DNA from: Eutreptiella sp. 'Long Island Sound 2002'
Lineage: Eukaryota > Euglenozoa > Euglenophyceae > Eutreptiales > Eutreptiaceae
DNA length: 64,000 nucleotides
Direction: 5' to 3'
Assembly (NCBI GenBank): GCA_964036045.1
Contig: OZ038397.1
Location: 27,311,640-27,375,639, forward strand
Shown here: in pieces, positions 47,166 through 57,831 of the stretch
Position numbering within the stretch: position 1 is the stretch's first letter
How the letters are laid out: each line of letters opens with the position of its first letter
Translations under genes and position numbers: made by a program
The notes under the pieces: generated by a model
Told to the model about the DNA's origin: nothing
The model's input: only the letters and a program-made list of their open reading frames with translations
Databases searched by the model: none

Positions 47166-47356
47166 AGCCAACCCACTGGCATCAAGTGGGCCTGCGCAAG
47201 AACCCAAGGAGGAAGCGGCCTACCACTTCGAGTATCGGGGTCCACGACCGGATTGCCCTCCTGAGTTGTGGTCACCAACAAGTGCCCACCGACCTGCACC
47301 TTGTTGGCCACACAAGAGGGCACAACCTTTAATAGTTGTGAGGCAACCTCCTACAA

Positions 47357-48748
47357 ATGGCCCAGCATCCTGAATGGCCCCCGAGGGACACCATGGAGGC
47401 CGCTCAGATGAAAATGGGCTTCCGTCTAGCCCTGGGCCAGGCAGGGTGGCATGCCCCACCAAAACGAGAGGCCATGTATTACAAGAAGTTGGCACGGCAC
47501 ATGGCGACATGTGCTATGGATGTAATGCATACCCATGGACTTGCAGCGCTGTGCCGCCTGATGTACAGCCAAGAGGGCAGTCCAAAATGCACACGAGAGG
47601 ACGGAGGTGCTGTTGTGGAATACCGTGTGGTAGCCTCTAACCCGTGGGAACGGATAAATCAGGATGTGGGAAAGTGGGTAGTCAACGAGGGGCCATTTGT
47701 GGACACCCCCTGAGTGTTTCCAAACGCACTTGGATGGAGGCTTGGAATAACATTGTGTATGCCTTGCCACTCGTGGACCCATGGCCGTTCTAGAGAGGGG
47801 AGACCAAGTACTCCACACCCGCTGTGGAGACGATGTATGTGGAGCAAGTACGGGGAGTACCCTTGGGCCGATTGCAATACTTTTGGCCACAGGCGGCAAG
47901 TGCAGCACGGCCATTTACAAGTGATTTGGTGGCACCTGCGAGCCGCCGGAACTCACTGTTGCCGGCCGGCGGGAAGGGTTCGAAAGGATAGGCGACCCCA
48001 GGATCCGGGGATGGTCGGCAGAGATCGTCGTTCCCAGCTGGTGGCACTGGTCCGACTGGACAGGGGTCCCCTGGATCTGGGAGTAGTCGACGGAGCTCGC
48101 TGTTGCCAGAAAGTTCAACTTCTACTTGCAGTCCAGGACCTCAACCCAGCGTCCCACCCAATCCAGCTCCTGTGACGGTGCGGCTGACTAGACAACAGCA
48201 GTTCGACCAAGCATTGATGCAAACGTGCCATGGAATTGCCCGGTGTGTCCGCATTGCGATGCAAGGCTTGGGGGAGCAACGGCGGGAGGCCCTGTCAGAG
48301 GACAGCTTGGTGGCAGCCTATACGGTGGGACGCCACTTTGCAGAGTCCATGCGGATTACCATGCAAGAAAGCAGCGACGTGATACTGAGGTGCACCCCTT
48401 TCAGCCCTGAGTTACCCCGTAACCACTTGGGATACCTCCATGCTGGTGTCCGTGTGGTGAACAATGCATGGACGGATGATGCTGGGGAGGAGGCCATGGA
48501 ACTTCTATTGGAAGCAATGGCCGAAGCTGGGGTGCAACCCCCCCCCCCCCCAATATCCCATGACACCTGACCAAGATCCCCCCAGAGGTGATCCAAGCCA
48601 GTCCGACGTCCCAACCTGTGCGCTGCGACTCGGATCCCAAGATACATCTGGTGGTGTCCTTGGTGACAAAGGTACACCGAGTGATGCAGGTCCTGTGCAC
48701 CAGGATGATCAGATGCGGGATGTACCTGCGGCTCACTTGGAAATGTGA
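47357..48748 (+). pseudogene. Unknown protein, broken frame
   Basis: Coding-like sequence begins MAQHPEWPPRDTMEAAQM in frame 2. It shifts to frame 1 at a C run near 47706 (SVSKRTWMEAWNNIVYALPL) and continues through TAGs at 47791 and 47989. It then runs through a Ser/Gly/Pro-rich linker and a helical part (TRQQQFDQALMQTCHGIARC, EDSLVAAYTVGRHFAESMRI, DDAGEEAMELLLEAMAEAGV). It shifts again at a C run (48539-48551) into DPPRGDPSQSDVP and ends at TGA 48746. I do not recognise it. The last segment resembles 49740-49830 (DPCKGDPSESDAP), so this may be a partial relative of the next gene's N-terminal region, or exon-like pieces of one gene. Both in-frame stops are TAG. Confidence 0.45.
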
Positions 48749-48922
48749 AGTTGGGGCTCAGTTGGGGCTAAAACGGCTCATTTGGGGCTAAGTGGTGTTT
48801 TTCAAGGGGTTTCATGTGAAAAGTTGTGGCTTTCGGGGTTGGGTTGGGGTTTTGGAATGTCCCCAAAGGGACATCAATCCCTAGGCCAAGAGGATTTGAC
48901 CGGGGGGGTTTCTTTTTTTCGA

Positions 48923-49065
48923 CGGCTCAGTTCACTGAGCACCCGACTGAGCCGTCACTGAGCCGTCACTGAGCCGGCTCACTGAGCGCGCCAAATGGCT
49001 CAGTGAGCGCTCAGTGAGCGCTCACTGAGAGCTAATTGGGGGCTCACTCAGGGCTCACTCAGGAG
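48923..49065. repeat. Dense CTCAGTGAGC-type palindromic repeats
   Basis: Repeated ACTGAGCCGTC units pass into CTCAGTGAGCGCTCAGTGAG and its inverse CTCACTGAG, then GGGGGCTCACTCAGGG. The block can fold on itself in several ways. A related GGGCGCTCAGTCAACTGAGC lies at 49450-49469. No gene is seen between 48749 and 49556. Confidence 0.75.
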
Positions 49066-49169
49066 TTTCTCCCCCTTTCCGCCCTCTCTTCCCACCCTTG
49101 CTGGCCCACACTTCACCCTTTTCACACCAACATTGGTCCGCAGTTCTCACCACGTCTTTTCTCCAAGAT

Positions 49170-49335
49170 CTTGAGCGTGCATGCACACATACATACTTGC
49201 ATACATGTACCCGTGGCGACAAACACACAAACATCCAAACACACACACTTCGTCAGGGACACAAATAGCCAAACACATACACACACATACACCATACACA
49301 CGTCCACACACACATGCACATGCACAAATTGACAA
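49170..49335. repeat. CA-rich microsatellite
   Basis: An imperfect ACACATACAC/ACACACAT repeat on the + strand. Open frames rich in Cys and Val on the - strand come from it. Confidence 0.8.
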
Positions 49336-49556
49336 CCACATTCATTCGTGTGTGCAATTATCTTGCGTGTACATAAACACATGGCCACATTGAACCATGT
49401 GAAGTGAAGGGCTAGGGAGAGATGGTTACGGGGTTGGGGTTTGGGTGTCGGGCGCTCAGTCAACTGAGCCGTCGCCAAAAAAAGTACCCCCCACCTTGAA
49501 CCTTGACCAAGTGAGTATCTAAAACTTCTAAAAACATTAAATGCACATTACCTAGC

Positions 49557-51998
49557 ATGCAAAACGCACAACAAACAAGCACAAAGACATCGCAATGCAC
49601 AACTGAGCCCCAAATGAGCCCCAACTTCATATTTCCACTTAGCCACCAGCCGCAGGTACAGAAGGGGACACAAAGGAGGCCACAGCTGGGATCCCTGGTG
49701 ATGCACAGCAATGCCCCCCCCCCCCCCCACCCACAACACCTATTGACTGGTGATGAGGATCCCTGCAAAGGTGATCCAAGTGAGTCCGACGCCCCAGCCC
49801 GTGCGCTGCGATGTGGACCCCAGGGTGCACCCGGTCTTGCAGATGGTGTGCATGCTGATGACGAGATCGAGGGCCGAGGCGCAATGGAGAACACAGGTCC
49901 GACGGTCGCACAAGAATGCCTAACCCCACACTCCGGTTGTGGTGTCGAGGCACTCTCTGATCAGGGGTCACCTGTGCCCCAAGCACAGCGCCCACCACAG
50001 GTTTTGTTAAGTTGGCAAGGTAGTGAAATGTCATCCCCTAATATGCATAGCAGCTTGGGGACTACATGCACTGTCGTGGCACCTAGTGAGTCCAGCACAG
50101 ATGGCTCACAGCTTAGCAATAGCCCCCCCTCAGGCAAGAAAGCAATGCCTAATGATCCCAACCCCATGCCTGCTGCAAAGCGTGTGTGGTTAGGCGTGGA
50201 CCAGGCCACAGCAATTGAGATTGACAATCCTGACCAGAAGCTCGACGAGGATTCATTGAAGGCTTAGGCCGGTAGGGATCCACCTACCATCCGTCAACTG
50301 CAGCTACGGTTGGCGCCTGACGAGTATATCGCTGGTGCATGTTTCTTTTATGCAGCCGCCCTGAGCCTCCATGCTCTCTGCAGTCAAACCCCCTTAACTG
50401 GTGTGGACCTGCGAGTTCAGGCAACCATGATGTACAGGGAACGGTGTGGCATAGAGGTGAAAGAGAGTGCTCTAAGTGTCTATAGGCCCCTGAAAGTGGA
50501 TAAATGGGACGAGAGGCCCTGGGGGGGGGTTTGCCACACCATTTTCGACATATGACCACCCACATCGATGGGAAGGTTGTGTTGTTGCGTACAAACACAC
50601 CAAAAATAATGGATTCAAGGTTTGGCCCCGACACTAGTGTGCCGTCTGCTGCAGTTTGGAGTCCGGGTATTGCAGAAGCCAAAGTGTACCATACAATTGA
50701 GGAGATGGAGGAAGCCTGTGCACAAGCATGCGTGATCGTCATTGGTGAGGCCGAACGTGATGGGCCCCGGCGGGGAGGACATTTCCGAGGCGCCAGCTAT
50801 GACCGCTCTTTGCAGGTAGCACCTTTGTGTGTCTTGCATGGCATAATGGGGACACTTGTGTACAAAAGAGAGACGGTTGGGCAATTCTCCTTGCGAAGAG
50901 CCAACTGTTACTGTGTGCCGGTGTAGTGGTCGGTGTCAATGTGTTAGGAAGGCTCCCAAGTTTGAGTGGATGCAGCAGTTCGAGATGCCTGAGTGTTGGA
51001 AGCACATGGTACCGAAGCTGGTTGGTGCTGGTGTTCGTCCTCTATCTGACTGTTTGTCCCATGAGCAATGGTGGCAGCGGTGCCCAGTATGTGACAAGAA
51101 AGTCCTCCAAGCTGGAGGTGAGTTGGCAATGGCTGCCCAAGTGTTGCATGTTACTAACCAGGGGCAAAGCGTGCGGATGCGAATAAGGGAGGGAAGGAGG
51201 GGCCGTTTGTTGGGTCGCACTTCAAATGCCCCCCCATGCGGCTGTGGGGGGGATCTCCAAGAGGCCATCGTACTATCGTCACTGGTGTTCAACAAGTTGG
51301 CTCCACTCCATGTGCACAATCAACAGCTTCACAGCTTGACTGTGGATCATGAGTTTGTGGATGTCAACGGGTACCATTGGTCCCTCCGGGCCATGGTGCT
51401 ACACATTGGAGCGACCAGGGAGGAAGGGCACTTTCTTGTTCACACTTTGGTTCGTGATGAGTGGTGGCTGTGTGATGTTGCCTCAGTGACCAGGGGACGG
51501 CCCCCAGCCGATTCACGAAAGGTGACATTCCTATTGTATGAGCGTACTCCCACAGCGATGGTGGGTCTGTCGCAAGGGGGTTCACAAAAGGGTGCCTGCA
51601 ATCGTGGTGCACGCGGTGCAGCCATGGCGATGGCAACGGGTGACCCAGAGTCTACCAACCACATTGGGGAAGCACAACCCTCCCCCTCGCAGTCTACAGC
51701 ACCCACTGTCGACAGGCATGCCCCGAGCCTGCCAAGTAACACCCAGTTGGCAGCCATGGCGCTGCCAACGGGTGACCCCGCATATACCACACATGTGGGG
51801 GATGCGCAGCCCTCCACCGAGTTTATCGAAGCTGCGGCAAAGCTTGTACAAAAACAAAGGGTACGGGTGAAACAACATTTGCAGGCCCGTGTGCAAGCCC
51901 ATCAGGTTCATCTCCGGGCACGTCATGAGAGGGAGTGGGATGAAAGGCATGCAGGTCAGGGCATGTCACACCGGTCTGTTGCCGAGTCCATAGACTAG
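49557..51998 (+). pseudogene. Ubiquitin-specific-protease-like region (N-terminal half of a longer gene)
   Basis: Frame 0 runs from the ATG at 49557 through a disordered Ser/Pro-rich region and a TAG at 50265. It reaches GACFFYAAALSLHALC (about 50330-50380), a fair match to the catalytic-Cys box of USP/C19 peptidases. A G run at 50521-50529 shifts to frame 2 (VVLLRTNTPKIMDSRFG, SYDRSLQVAPLCVLHGIMG). Frame 0 returns near 50880 with a Cys-rich segment (VCRCSGRCQC, RCPVCDKKVLQ). The His box is clear: YHWSLRAMVLHIGATREEG, then HFLVHTLVRDEWWLCD and VTFLLYER. It resembles the USP pattern of Tyr, Val-xx-His, GHY/F, W-x3-D, closing Tyr-Glu-Arg. Such enzymes remove ubiquitin from proteins. After a Ser/Thr-rich linker a basic helical part (about 51820-51990) leads to TAG 51996, beyond which the same frame continues into the transposase. 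The call rests on motif reading only. Confidence 0.55.
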
Positions 51999-53543
51999 GA
52001 TAGAGCCCGATCTGCTGCATTGGCAGCAGCAGGGAGCAATGCTTTTTCTGTGATGATGGGGGCAGCCCCCAAGCAACAAACAGCAGGGCCAAAGACATTG
52101 CAAGCCTTTGTGGATGGGCCTTGGCAGTTGCAGTTCACGGTTGAAGGGGGTGTAATGTGCATATGTTCTGCATGGGCTGCTCAAACGGATTGTCCTGGGG
52201 TGAAGCGGCCACCGAAGGCTGCTACACCCTTGGTGAATGGAACATATGGCATGGGCATGCGTATGGTGAGTGCTGGACCAAAGGGATGGCGTAAAGATGT
52301 CTTGGAGGGTCACCTGGGTGTGTCACGTGGCAGGACCAGCAGCCGCACGAAAATTGATAATCCTGGCCACCACCACTTGGCCGCCGAGGAGAGTTTCCGG
52401 GTGCATTGTGCGGAACGTTTTCGGGCGTTGTGCCCTAGTGCAGCTGCATGTGCAGTCAATGTAGCAGAGAAGAGCACTGTGTTCATTAGGGGTGAGGGTA
52501 TCGACCTGGGTGTACCTATGACCGACACGGTTGCAGCCATCTTGTCACGCTTGCTGGAGGTATACATTGGCCTCCGCATGTGCACATCCATCCGTGCCAT
52601 CAGTGAACGCATTCTTCTGCATTGCACGTTGACCTCGGAACCGGGCCATCATGCCTCTGGGCGACGGATACTTGACAAGGCCATGGTTGCAATGCATGGT
52701 GCCATGCAAGATGGTGTGTCACAGACCGTGCAAAGGGCATTGTCCATTGCCCTGTTGTTGGATGGATCTGACCGGCAGCGGCATCGCATCAATGAGTATG
52801 CTATCCTACTCCTCTTCCCAGGCACTGGGCCAAGGGGAATGTGTGAGGTGTTCCTTGGTGCGGTGGATGTGGCTTCAGGGGAGGCACAGGAGGTGACGGC
52901 ACATGTGGAGGCAGTGCTGCTGTCCTGGATGCCTGACCGTGCCTGGTGGGCTCAGAAGGTTGTGGCTTTTGCTGCGGATGGTGCCTCCAACCTTGGTGTG
53001 CGAGGTGCCACTGCACGACAAGCTGTTGATGTGTCGTCAATGGAGCACAATGTGTTTGCCATGCTTGTGAAGTGGTTGTGCTTGCTAACTCCCCTGGGTG
53101 AGCCATGCCATGTGGTTCAGCGCCAGCTAGGTCTTGCCTTGGAGGCTGCCGGCCAAGTGCACGCTGACTACCTGGCGGCTGTGGGTCGCCAACGTGCATA
53201 GTACAACAGTGCGCGCCAGTGGAAGGACATCGAGAGGTGTGTCCAAAAGCATAGCAGACCCGATACACGTAGCGGGTTGCGTTTGATGCCTACCAGTCGC
53301 CGTATCCGGTGGTCTGCGGCAAATGCCCGTCGCAACAAGGTGTTCTTGGCCAATGTGCCATGGGTGGCGAGGCGTTTGGATTCCTAAACGCACCTCACCA
53401 CCAAGGAGGAGGATGTGTGGGAGGATTGCCATGATGCAGGTTTGTTGTCATGGGCAGTGGTATATGGAGACATACTACATGGCACACACAGCTTCAACAA
53501 TGTTGCACATTTGCATGCACCAACAGGTGCCCACCAGGATTGT
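51999..53543 (+). pseudogene. hAT-like transposase (C-terminal half of the same frame, truncated)
   Basis: Frame 0 resumes right after the TAG at 51996. The early part (KTLQAFVDGPWQLQFT, MCICSAW, GWRKDVLEGH) resembles the TTF-type zinc finger before hAT-like transposases of the DUF4371/ZNF862 kind. The RNase H-fold core follows. The first Asp is in SIALLLDGSDRQRH (about 52750-52785), a strand in CEVFLGAVDVASGE, the second Asp in VVAFAADGASNLGVRG (about 52966-53010), and CHVVQRQLGLAL (53107 on) stands where the usual C-x2-H helix begins, with Gln in place of the His. A TAG at 53199 and a TAA at 53385 interrupt the frame, but both following segments (RIRWSAANARRNKVFLANVP, KEEDVWEDCHDAGLLSWAVV) still look coding. 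The C-terminal dimerisation domain is missing because block R2 begins at 53544. It is probably dead. Confidence 0.65.
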
Positions 53544-53660
53544 GTATAGCGACCTAGTCGGCTATCAGACATCAGACATCAGACTTTTATGGACCATCAT
53601 TACCAAACCATGAACCCCCCTCCCCCAAACCCCTTGATTACGCACTACATCAACCCCCCC
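53544..53660. repeat. Dispersed block R2, third copy
   Basis: TGTATAGCGACCTAGTCGGC, the repeated CAGACATCAGACATCAGAC, TTTTATGGACCATCATTACC and the C runs match 4859-4997 and 8593-8727. Homology with unit A continues downstream, so this marks the start of helicase unit B. Confidence 0.85.
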
Positions 53661-53904
53661 CCTTGTCCACACCCCCCCTTGTCCACACCAAATTCTTCGC
53701 AGGAACCCCCCCCGTGACCCCCCCCCCCTCACCGTCGGGTGCTTTCCAGCCCCCCCCCCCCCCCCCCCCAAGGAAAAAAGGCGCCACGGAAAAAACAAAC
53801 CCCCCCGTTTGGAAACCAATTGCACACCTGTTGTTGACAGTGTATGTGACAACTTCAATTTGATTCTGATTTTGGTTGTTTGAGCAGACAATTTGTTTGT
53901 GTAC

Positions 53905-54005
53905 AACACCCTTGAGGTGTTTTTGATTGTTTGTGGTCTAGGCCTTTGCGCCTTAGACCAGAGACCCCTTCAATGATGACCGCGTTGATCACAACTGAGA
54001 AGGGG
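53905..54005 (+). repeat. Hairpin module 5 (HP1, HP2, HP3)
   Basis: HP1 is at 53905-53921, HP2 at 53935-53959 and HP3 at 53965-54005. HP3 is 41 bp with CAATGATGA after the 5' arm and AACTGA before the 3' arm. Confidence 0.75.
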
Positions 54006-54051
54006 TTCTGGCATGTTTGCTCCTGCAACCAATTACAATTTGCTGACTGTG

Positions 54052-54322
54052 AGCCCCTTCAATGACGATGCATGACAATTTACATGTGCTGCTCCCTCAC
54101 GCGTGGGTCTTCGGTGTCGACCCCCGCAGGGACCTGTTTCTTAGGACCTGTTTTGTGCGGACGGAGCTTTGCGGATTTGCGGCCGAGGAATGGGACTGCC
54201 CCCAGCAGTCAGTGTACCATGTCCACCAGAATGTGCACCATGTCCTCCAATGGCCAGCAACCATTTTGAAAACCCTTATTTGTCAATGTCATGTGCAAGC
54301 AACATACATCTGAGAAGGGGCT
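54052..54322 (+). repeat. Closing stem HP4, unit B copy 1
   Basis: AGCCCCTTC (54052-54060) pairs with GAAGGGGCT (54314-54322). The loop holds the conserved segment GACCCCCGCAGGGACCTG, a T-rich loop and AGGACCTGTTTTGTGCGGAC (54118-54162). Confidence 0.55.
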
Positions 54323-54832
54323 TTGCAGTGATTTCGAATTTGACTTCCTTGTTTTAAACCGCCCCTCTGTCCCAGCCCCGAAGGCTCATTGCAATGTGCT
54401 GCACTTTGCCCTGCTCACGCTTTGTTGTTCATTGCAGGATCTGGTGACGACCATAAAAAACCCTGTGCTCTGTCTTGTCGTCCTCCGTCTTGCCGTGGTG
54501 TTTCTTGGGGAAGTTTTGAAAACCATCCAGAGAAATCCATAGTGTAGGGAAAACACCCCCCACGCAACCCCATGCGCAATGGTGTGGAAAAGCCTGCCTT
54601 GCCTCTTTCAGTGTCAGCATCACATGGTGTGTGTCTGTGATGTTCGATGTTCTGTTGGTTCTGTGTGTAGTGGAAATACATGGAAAAAATCACAGACTAC
54701 AGATTACCCACAGACTACAATTCTCAGAGGTGTGCTATGGTGCAAGTCGTGAACATTTGCAACTTTGGTGCCACGTGTCGCATTGCATTTCTTTTGAAGG
54801 TGTATTTGAACGTGTGCTGTTTGTTCCTGAAA

Positions 54833-54933
54833 AACACCCATCGAGGTGTTTGGTATGTCCATGGTCTAGGCCCTGGCGCCTACGACCACAGACCCCTTCA
54901 ATGAGGAATGTGCTGACGACAACTGAGAAGGGG
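54833..54933 (+). repeat. Hairpin module 6 (HP1, HP2, HP3)
   Basis: HP1 is at 54833-54850 with a 6-nt loop, HP2 at 54863-54887 and HP3 at 54893-54933 (41 bp). Between 54323 and 54832 I see no gene. Confidence 0.75.
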
Positions 54934-55048
54934 TTCTGATTTCCTGGTATTTGCTTCCATCTTTGCTATTTGACACCCAGCCACATATTGCAACCCCGTC
55001 CCGATTGGTTGTTAGTAGTTGTGGTTTGTGCAGTTTGCAACCATTTTC

Positions 55049-56370
55049 AGCCCCTTCGATGATGGCGACGTTGGGTGTGCACGGGCCTGCTCCGTGGAAC
55101 TTGGCTCTGGGCTGCAACAGGGAGCCATGCACAAACCCCTGCAGGGACCTTTTTCTTAGGCCCTGTTTTGTGTTCCACGGATTTTTTGAAATGCCACTGC
55201 CAATGCCCAAATCCAGCCATTACGCACCTGAGGCGGGTCCCGAAGCAAACGGTTGAGACGCTTAGCATGTAACCCTGTCGTATAGCGATGTGGTACACCG
55301 CTCCCCAAAAAACCATGAATCCAATGCAAGTTCCTTTGTGCACATGCAGTGGAATAGCTGAGAAGGGGCTCTTCTCTGATGTTGTGTTGCCAAGTGTGTG
55401 TTACGAGTGTTACGCATCCCCTTCAATGATTTTTTGTTTCTAAGGGCGCAAACGCATGGGGATGCTTTGCCGACGTCGGGTCTGTGCTTCCCCCACAGCA
55501 GAGGCACAGACCCCCGCAGGGACCTTTTTTCTTAGGCCCTGTTTGGGTCGGCAGAGCTGTTGAGAAAGTGGGGCGTGAAAGAGCATTTGCCTAAGCATGG
55601 GAAAATCAGTACCATCCAAGTCCACATCCGGGGGGGAAGGGATCCGGCTTCGCACCAGCAGCATCCCTACAGAGCCCTCGAGGCGCAGCCCCTGTCCCGG
55701 CCAAGTATGGTGCAAAGCCAAAGACAAAGGCAATGGCACCACCACCATCACCACCATGCGCGCGACAGGGCGCCCAACCCTCTGCCCTGCAACTGCGTGC
55801 CCCAAGACATATTTGAAACATCCCCATAGTCGTATGGCGCCCGGAGGCTGACGCTTCCACCAAAAACAATGTTATGAGAAGGGGCTCTGCTTTGGCTGTT
55901 TTGGTTACCATTCTCAGAGGTGTGCGTTGCTAATACTTTTGTGTCTTGGTTCTGTTTGATTTGATGGATTTGATGGATTTTATTTTATTAGATGGAGCAT
56001 GCATTGTGCCATGTATGTATGCATCCCCTTCGATGATGTGTCAGCCATGTGGGAACAATCTGTCCAGGGCCTACTGTTATAGGCCCTATTTTGATGGATG
56101 GAGCCAGGCATCTCCCCATACTCCAACGGATCTGCATGTTTGCCAAACTTGCCAAAGACCACTGCAATCAGCCCTACTGCACCCTTGTGCTGCACAACAT
56201 ATGCCAGCCCCTACCTTGACAGCTTGTCTGGGTCATTGCGCAGATTCCGGCCCCAAGGTTTCTTTTTCATTCTGCCTTGCTGGGCGCAGTACTGTCCAAT
56301 GTGGCGGACTGCATTTGAGTTGGGTGATGCACAATTCCCACTGTCAGCCAAAAAAAAAACTGAGAAGGGG
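55049..56370 (+). repeat. Three consecutive HP4 closing stems
   Basis: The pairs AGCCCCTTC 55049 / GAAGGGGCT 55362, CCCCTTC 55418 / GAAGGGG 55878 and CCCCTTC 56025 / GAAGGGG 56364 bracket segments of 320-470 bp. In each, an inner hairpin of the type CAGGG-A-CCT / AGG-CCCTG is present (55140-55165, 55512-55538). At about 56067-56088 the sequence differs but the stem AGGGCCTA/TAGGCCCT is perfect, so pairing is kept while bases change. No gene is seen. Confidence 0.55.
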
Positions 56371-56477
56371 CTCTGCTATGTGGGTACTGGTGGTCCATTG
56401 ATTTAATGTGGTTGTGATTTCCTGGTATGTTTTGGTTTTATCGCACTTGATTTTATTTTATTTGGCGGATCATGCAA

Positions 56478-56577
56478 AACACCCTTGAGATGTTTAGTAC
56501 GTCCGTGGTCTAGGCCATGGCGCCTATGACCATAGACCCCTTCAATGATGAACATGCTGCCCACTATTGAGAAGGGG
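56478..56577 (+). repeat. Hairpin module 7 (HP1, HP2, HP3)
   Basis: HP1 is at 56478-56494, HP2 at 56507-56531 and HP3 at 56537-56577 (41 bp). From here to 56861 the sequence has the GGTCTAGACCG segment shared with 13770-13850 and no gene. Confidence 0.75.
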
Positions 56578-56861
56578 TCCCAGTCACATTCTCCTGGTAC
56601 CTATGTCCCTTCAACGCTTATTTGTTCGTTGTTGTGCATGTCTCTCTCGACACAAAGGGAAATGCGTGTATTGCCTAGGAGACAAGTGTGCGCTGAGCCT
56701 CTTCTACACATAGGGCACTCTTTTGTTATCGACCCTTGACCCTTGAGGCGAGGAAGCGCGTCTAGGGTCTAGACCGTTGCGTCTCTGACCCAGACATTTG
56801 AGTTGGGCCTGCCCCAGCACCCACGTGTTCATCCCCCACCCACTGCGGGCTGCAATTTGCC

Positions 56862-57818
56862 ACGTCGTCTAGCCCCCTTAGCGTGGCCTCTTCCGCCCCC
56901 TCCAGCCCTTCGTTCCCGGAATGCGGTTGGGGGGATCGGCCGGAGCTCTTGCGGTTTGGAGACCAACCCCCATCGCCACCATGGGACTCTGATGCTGAGA
57001 AGTGTCTCAGCGAACTGGCCTCGCCCCAGCCTCCATTGCTAACACCGCCTCCCTCTCCCCCTTCACCCCGCCGTGCACCAACAACCTCTCCAAGGCCCGT
57101 AAGTCCTCCGCGCAGACCCCACATTAACCCAACCCCATACCTGGTAGCCCTGGAACCCGTGGAGGAGGCCCTGATGTGCACTGCCGTGCCACCGCCATCC
57201 CCCCCGCAACCCCCCAAGTACGTACCCAAGGACCCGCCCACCCCCCCAAAACCCACTGTACACGGGCCCTACAGTGCCAAAACACTGCAGCTCATCCGGG
57301 AGAATCACGGGGGTGGGGTCCAGTACTTCGTAGACGGGGTGCTGAACCGCCGAGCGATGTACCGGTTTGCTGTGCAGCAGCCCAAGAAGAACCCCCTGCG
57401 GGTGTGGCAGGAGGGTATGCGAATTAGCCGTTCGCATTTCCTCAGCAGGGACGAGGAGCATGCAGCAGTGGTACTTGAAATCCTGTGTGCCACCCCAAAA
57501 CCCCCCCGTATCCCCAAGCCAGCCCCGCCACCTGTGCCTCGTCGGCCGCTTGTCCCTCCACCAAGTGATCAGGTGACGCTGACCCAGTATAGCAGGCACC
57601 GCCGTACCTCACTCCTCCCACTGGCTCCCGCCCCAAAGCGGCCATGCCCCACCCCGCAGTACGGTTCATTGCTCCAGCGGCGTGCGTCTCAGTCCGCCCG
57701 CCCGCAAATTGGGTCATTGCTCCCTCCGCAAGCCCCCCTGCAGCGACCCCAGACTTCGGCGAGACGTTCGAATTTCCAGCTCTTCGGGCAGTGTGCGCCG
57801 AGCGTCTCTTATTCATAG
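56862..57818 (+). CDS. ORF1 of helicase unit, copy B
   Basis: Homology with copy A starts at 56862, where copy A has ATG (MSSSPLS) and this copy has ACG. It therefore lacks an obvious start, unless a non-AUG codon such as the ACG or the GTG at 56883 is used. The frame is open to TAG 57816 (318 codons). The layout is a Pro/Ser-rich N-terminus with SDAEKCLSELASPQPPLL, a conserved middle (GPYSAKTLQLIRENHGGG, VQYFVDGVLNRRAMYRFAVQ, RISRSHFLSRDEEHAAVVLE), a Pro-rich stretch, then DQVTLTQYSRHRRTSLLPLA and a basic tail. No family is recognised. The helicase ATG follows 13 bp after its stop, so both may come from one transcript. Confidence 0.7.
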   Translation, partial: TSSSPLSVASSAPSSPSFPECGWGDRPELLRFGDQPPSPPWDSDAEKCLSELASPQPPLLTPPPSPPSPRRAPTTSPRPVSPPRRPHINPTPYLVALEPVEEALMCTAVPPPSPPQPPKYVPKDPPTPPKPTVHGPYSAKTLQLIRENHGGGVQYFVDGVLNRRAMYRFAVQQPKKNPLRVWQEGMRISRSHFLSRDEEHAAVVLEILCATPKPPRIPKPAPPPVPRRPLVPPPSDQVTLTQYSRHRRTSLLPLAPAPKRPCPTPQYGSLLQRRASQSARPQIGSLLPPQAPLQRPQTSARRSNFQLFGQCAPSVSYS

Positions 57819-57831
57819 GGCACTCTTCCAA

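Noticed and set aside
49055-49341. Cys/Val-rich membrane protein on the - strand
   Set aside because: It is the CA microsatellite read on the opposite strand.
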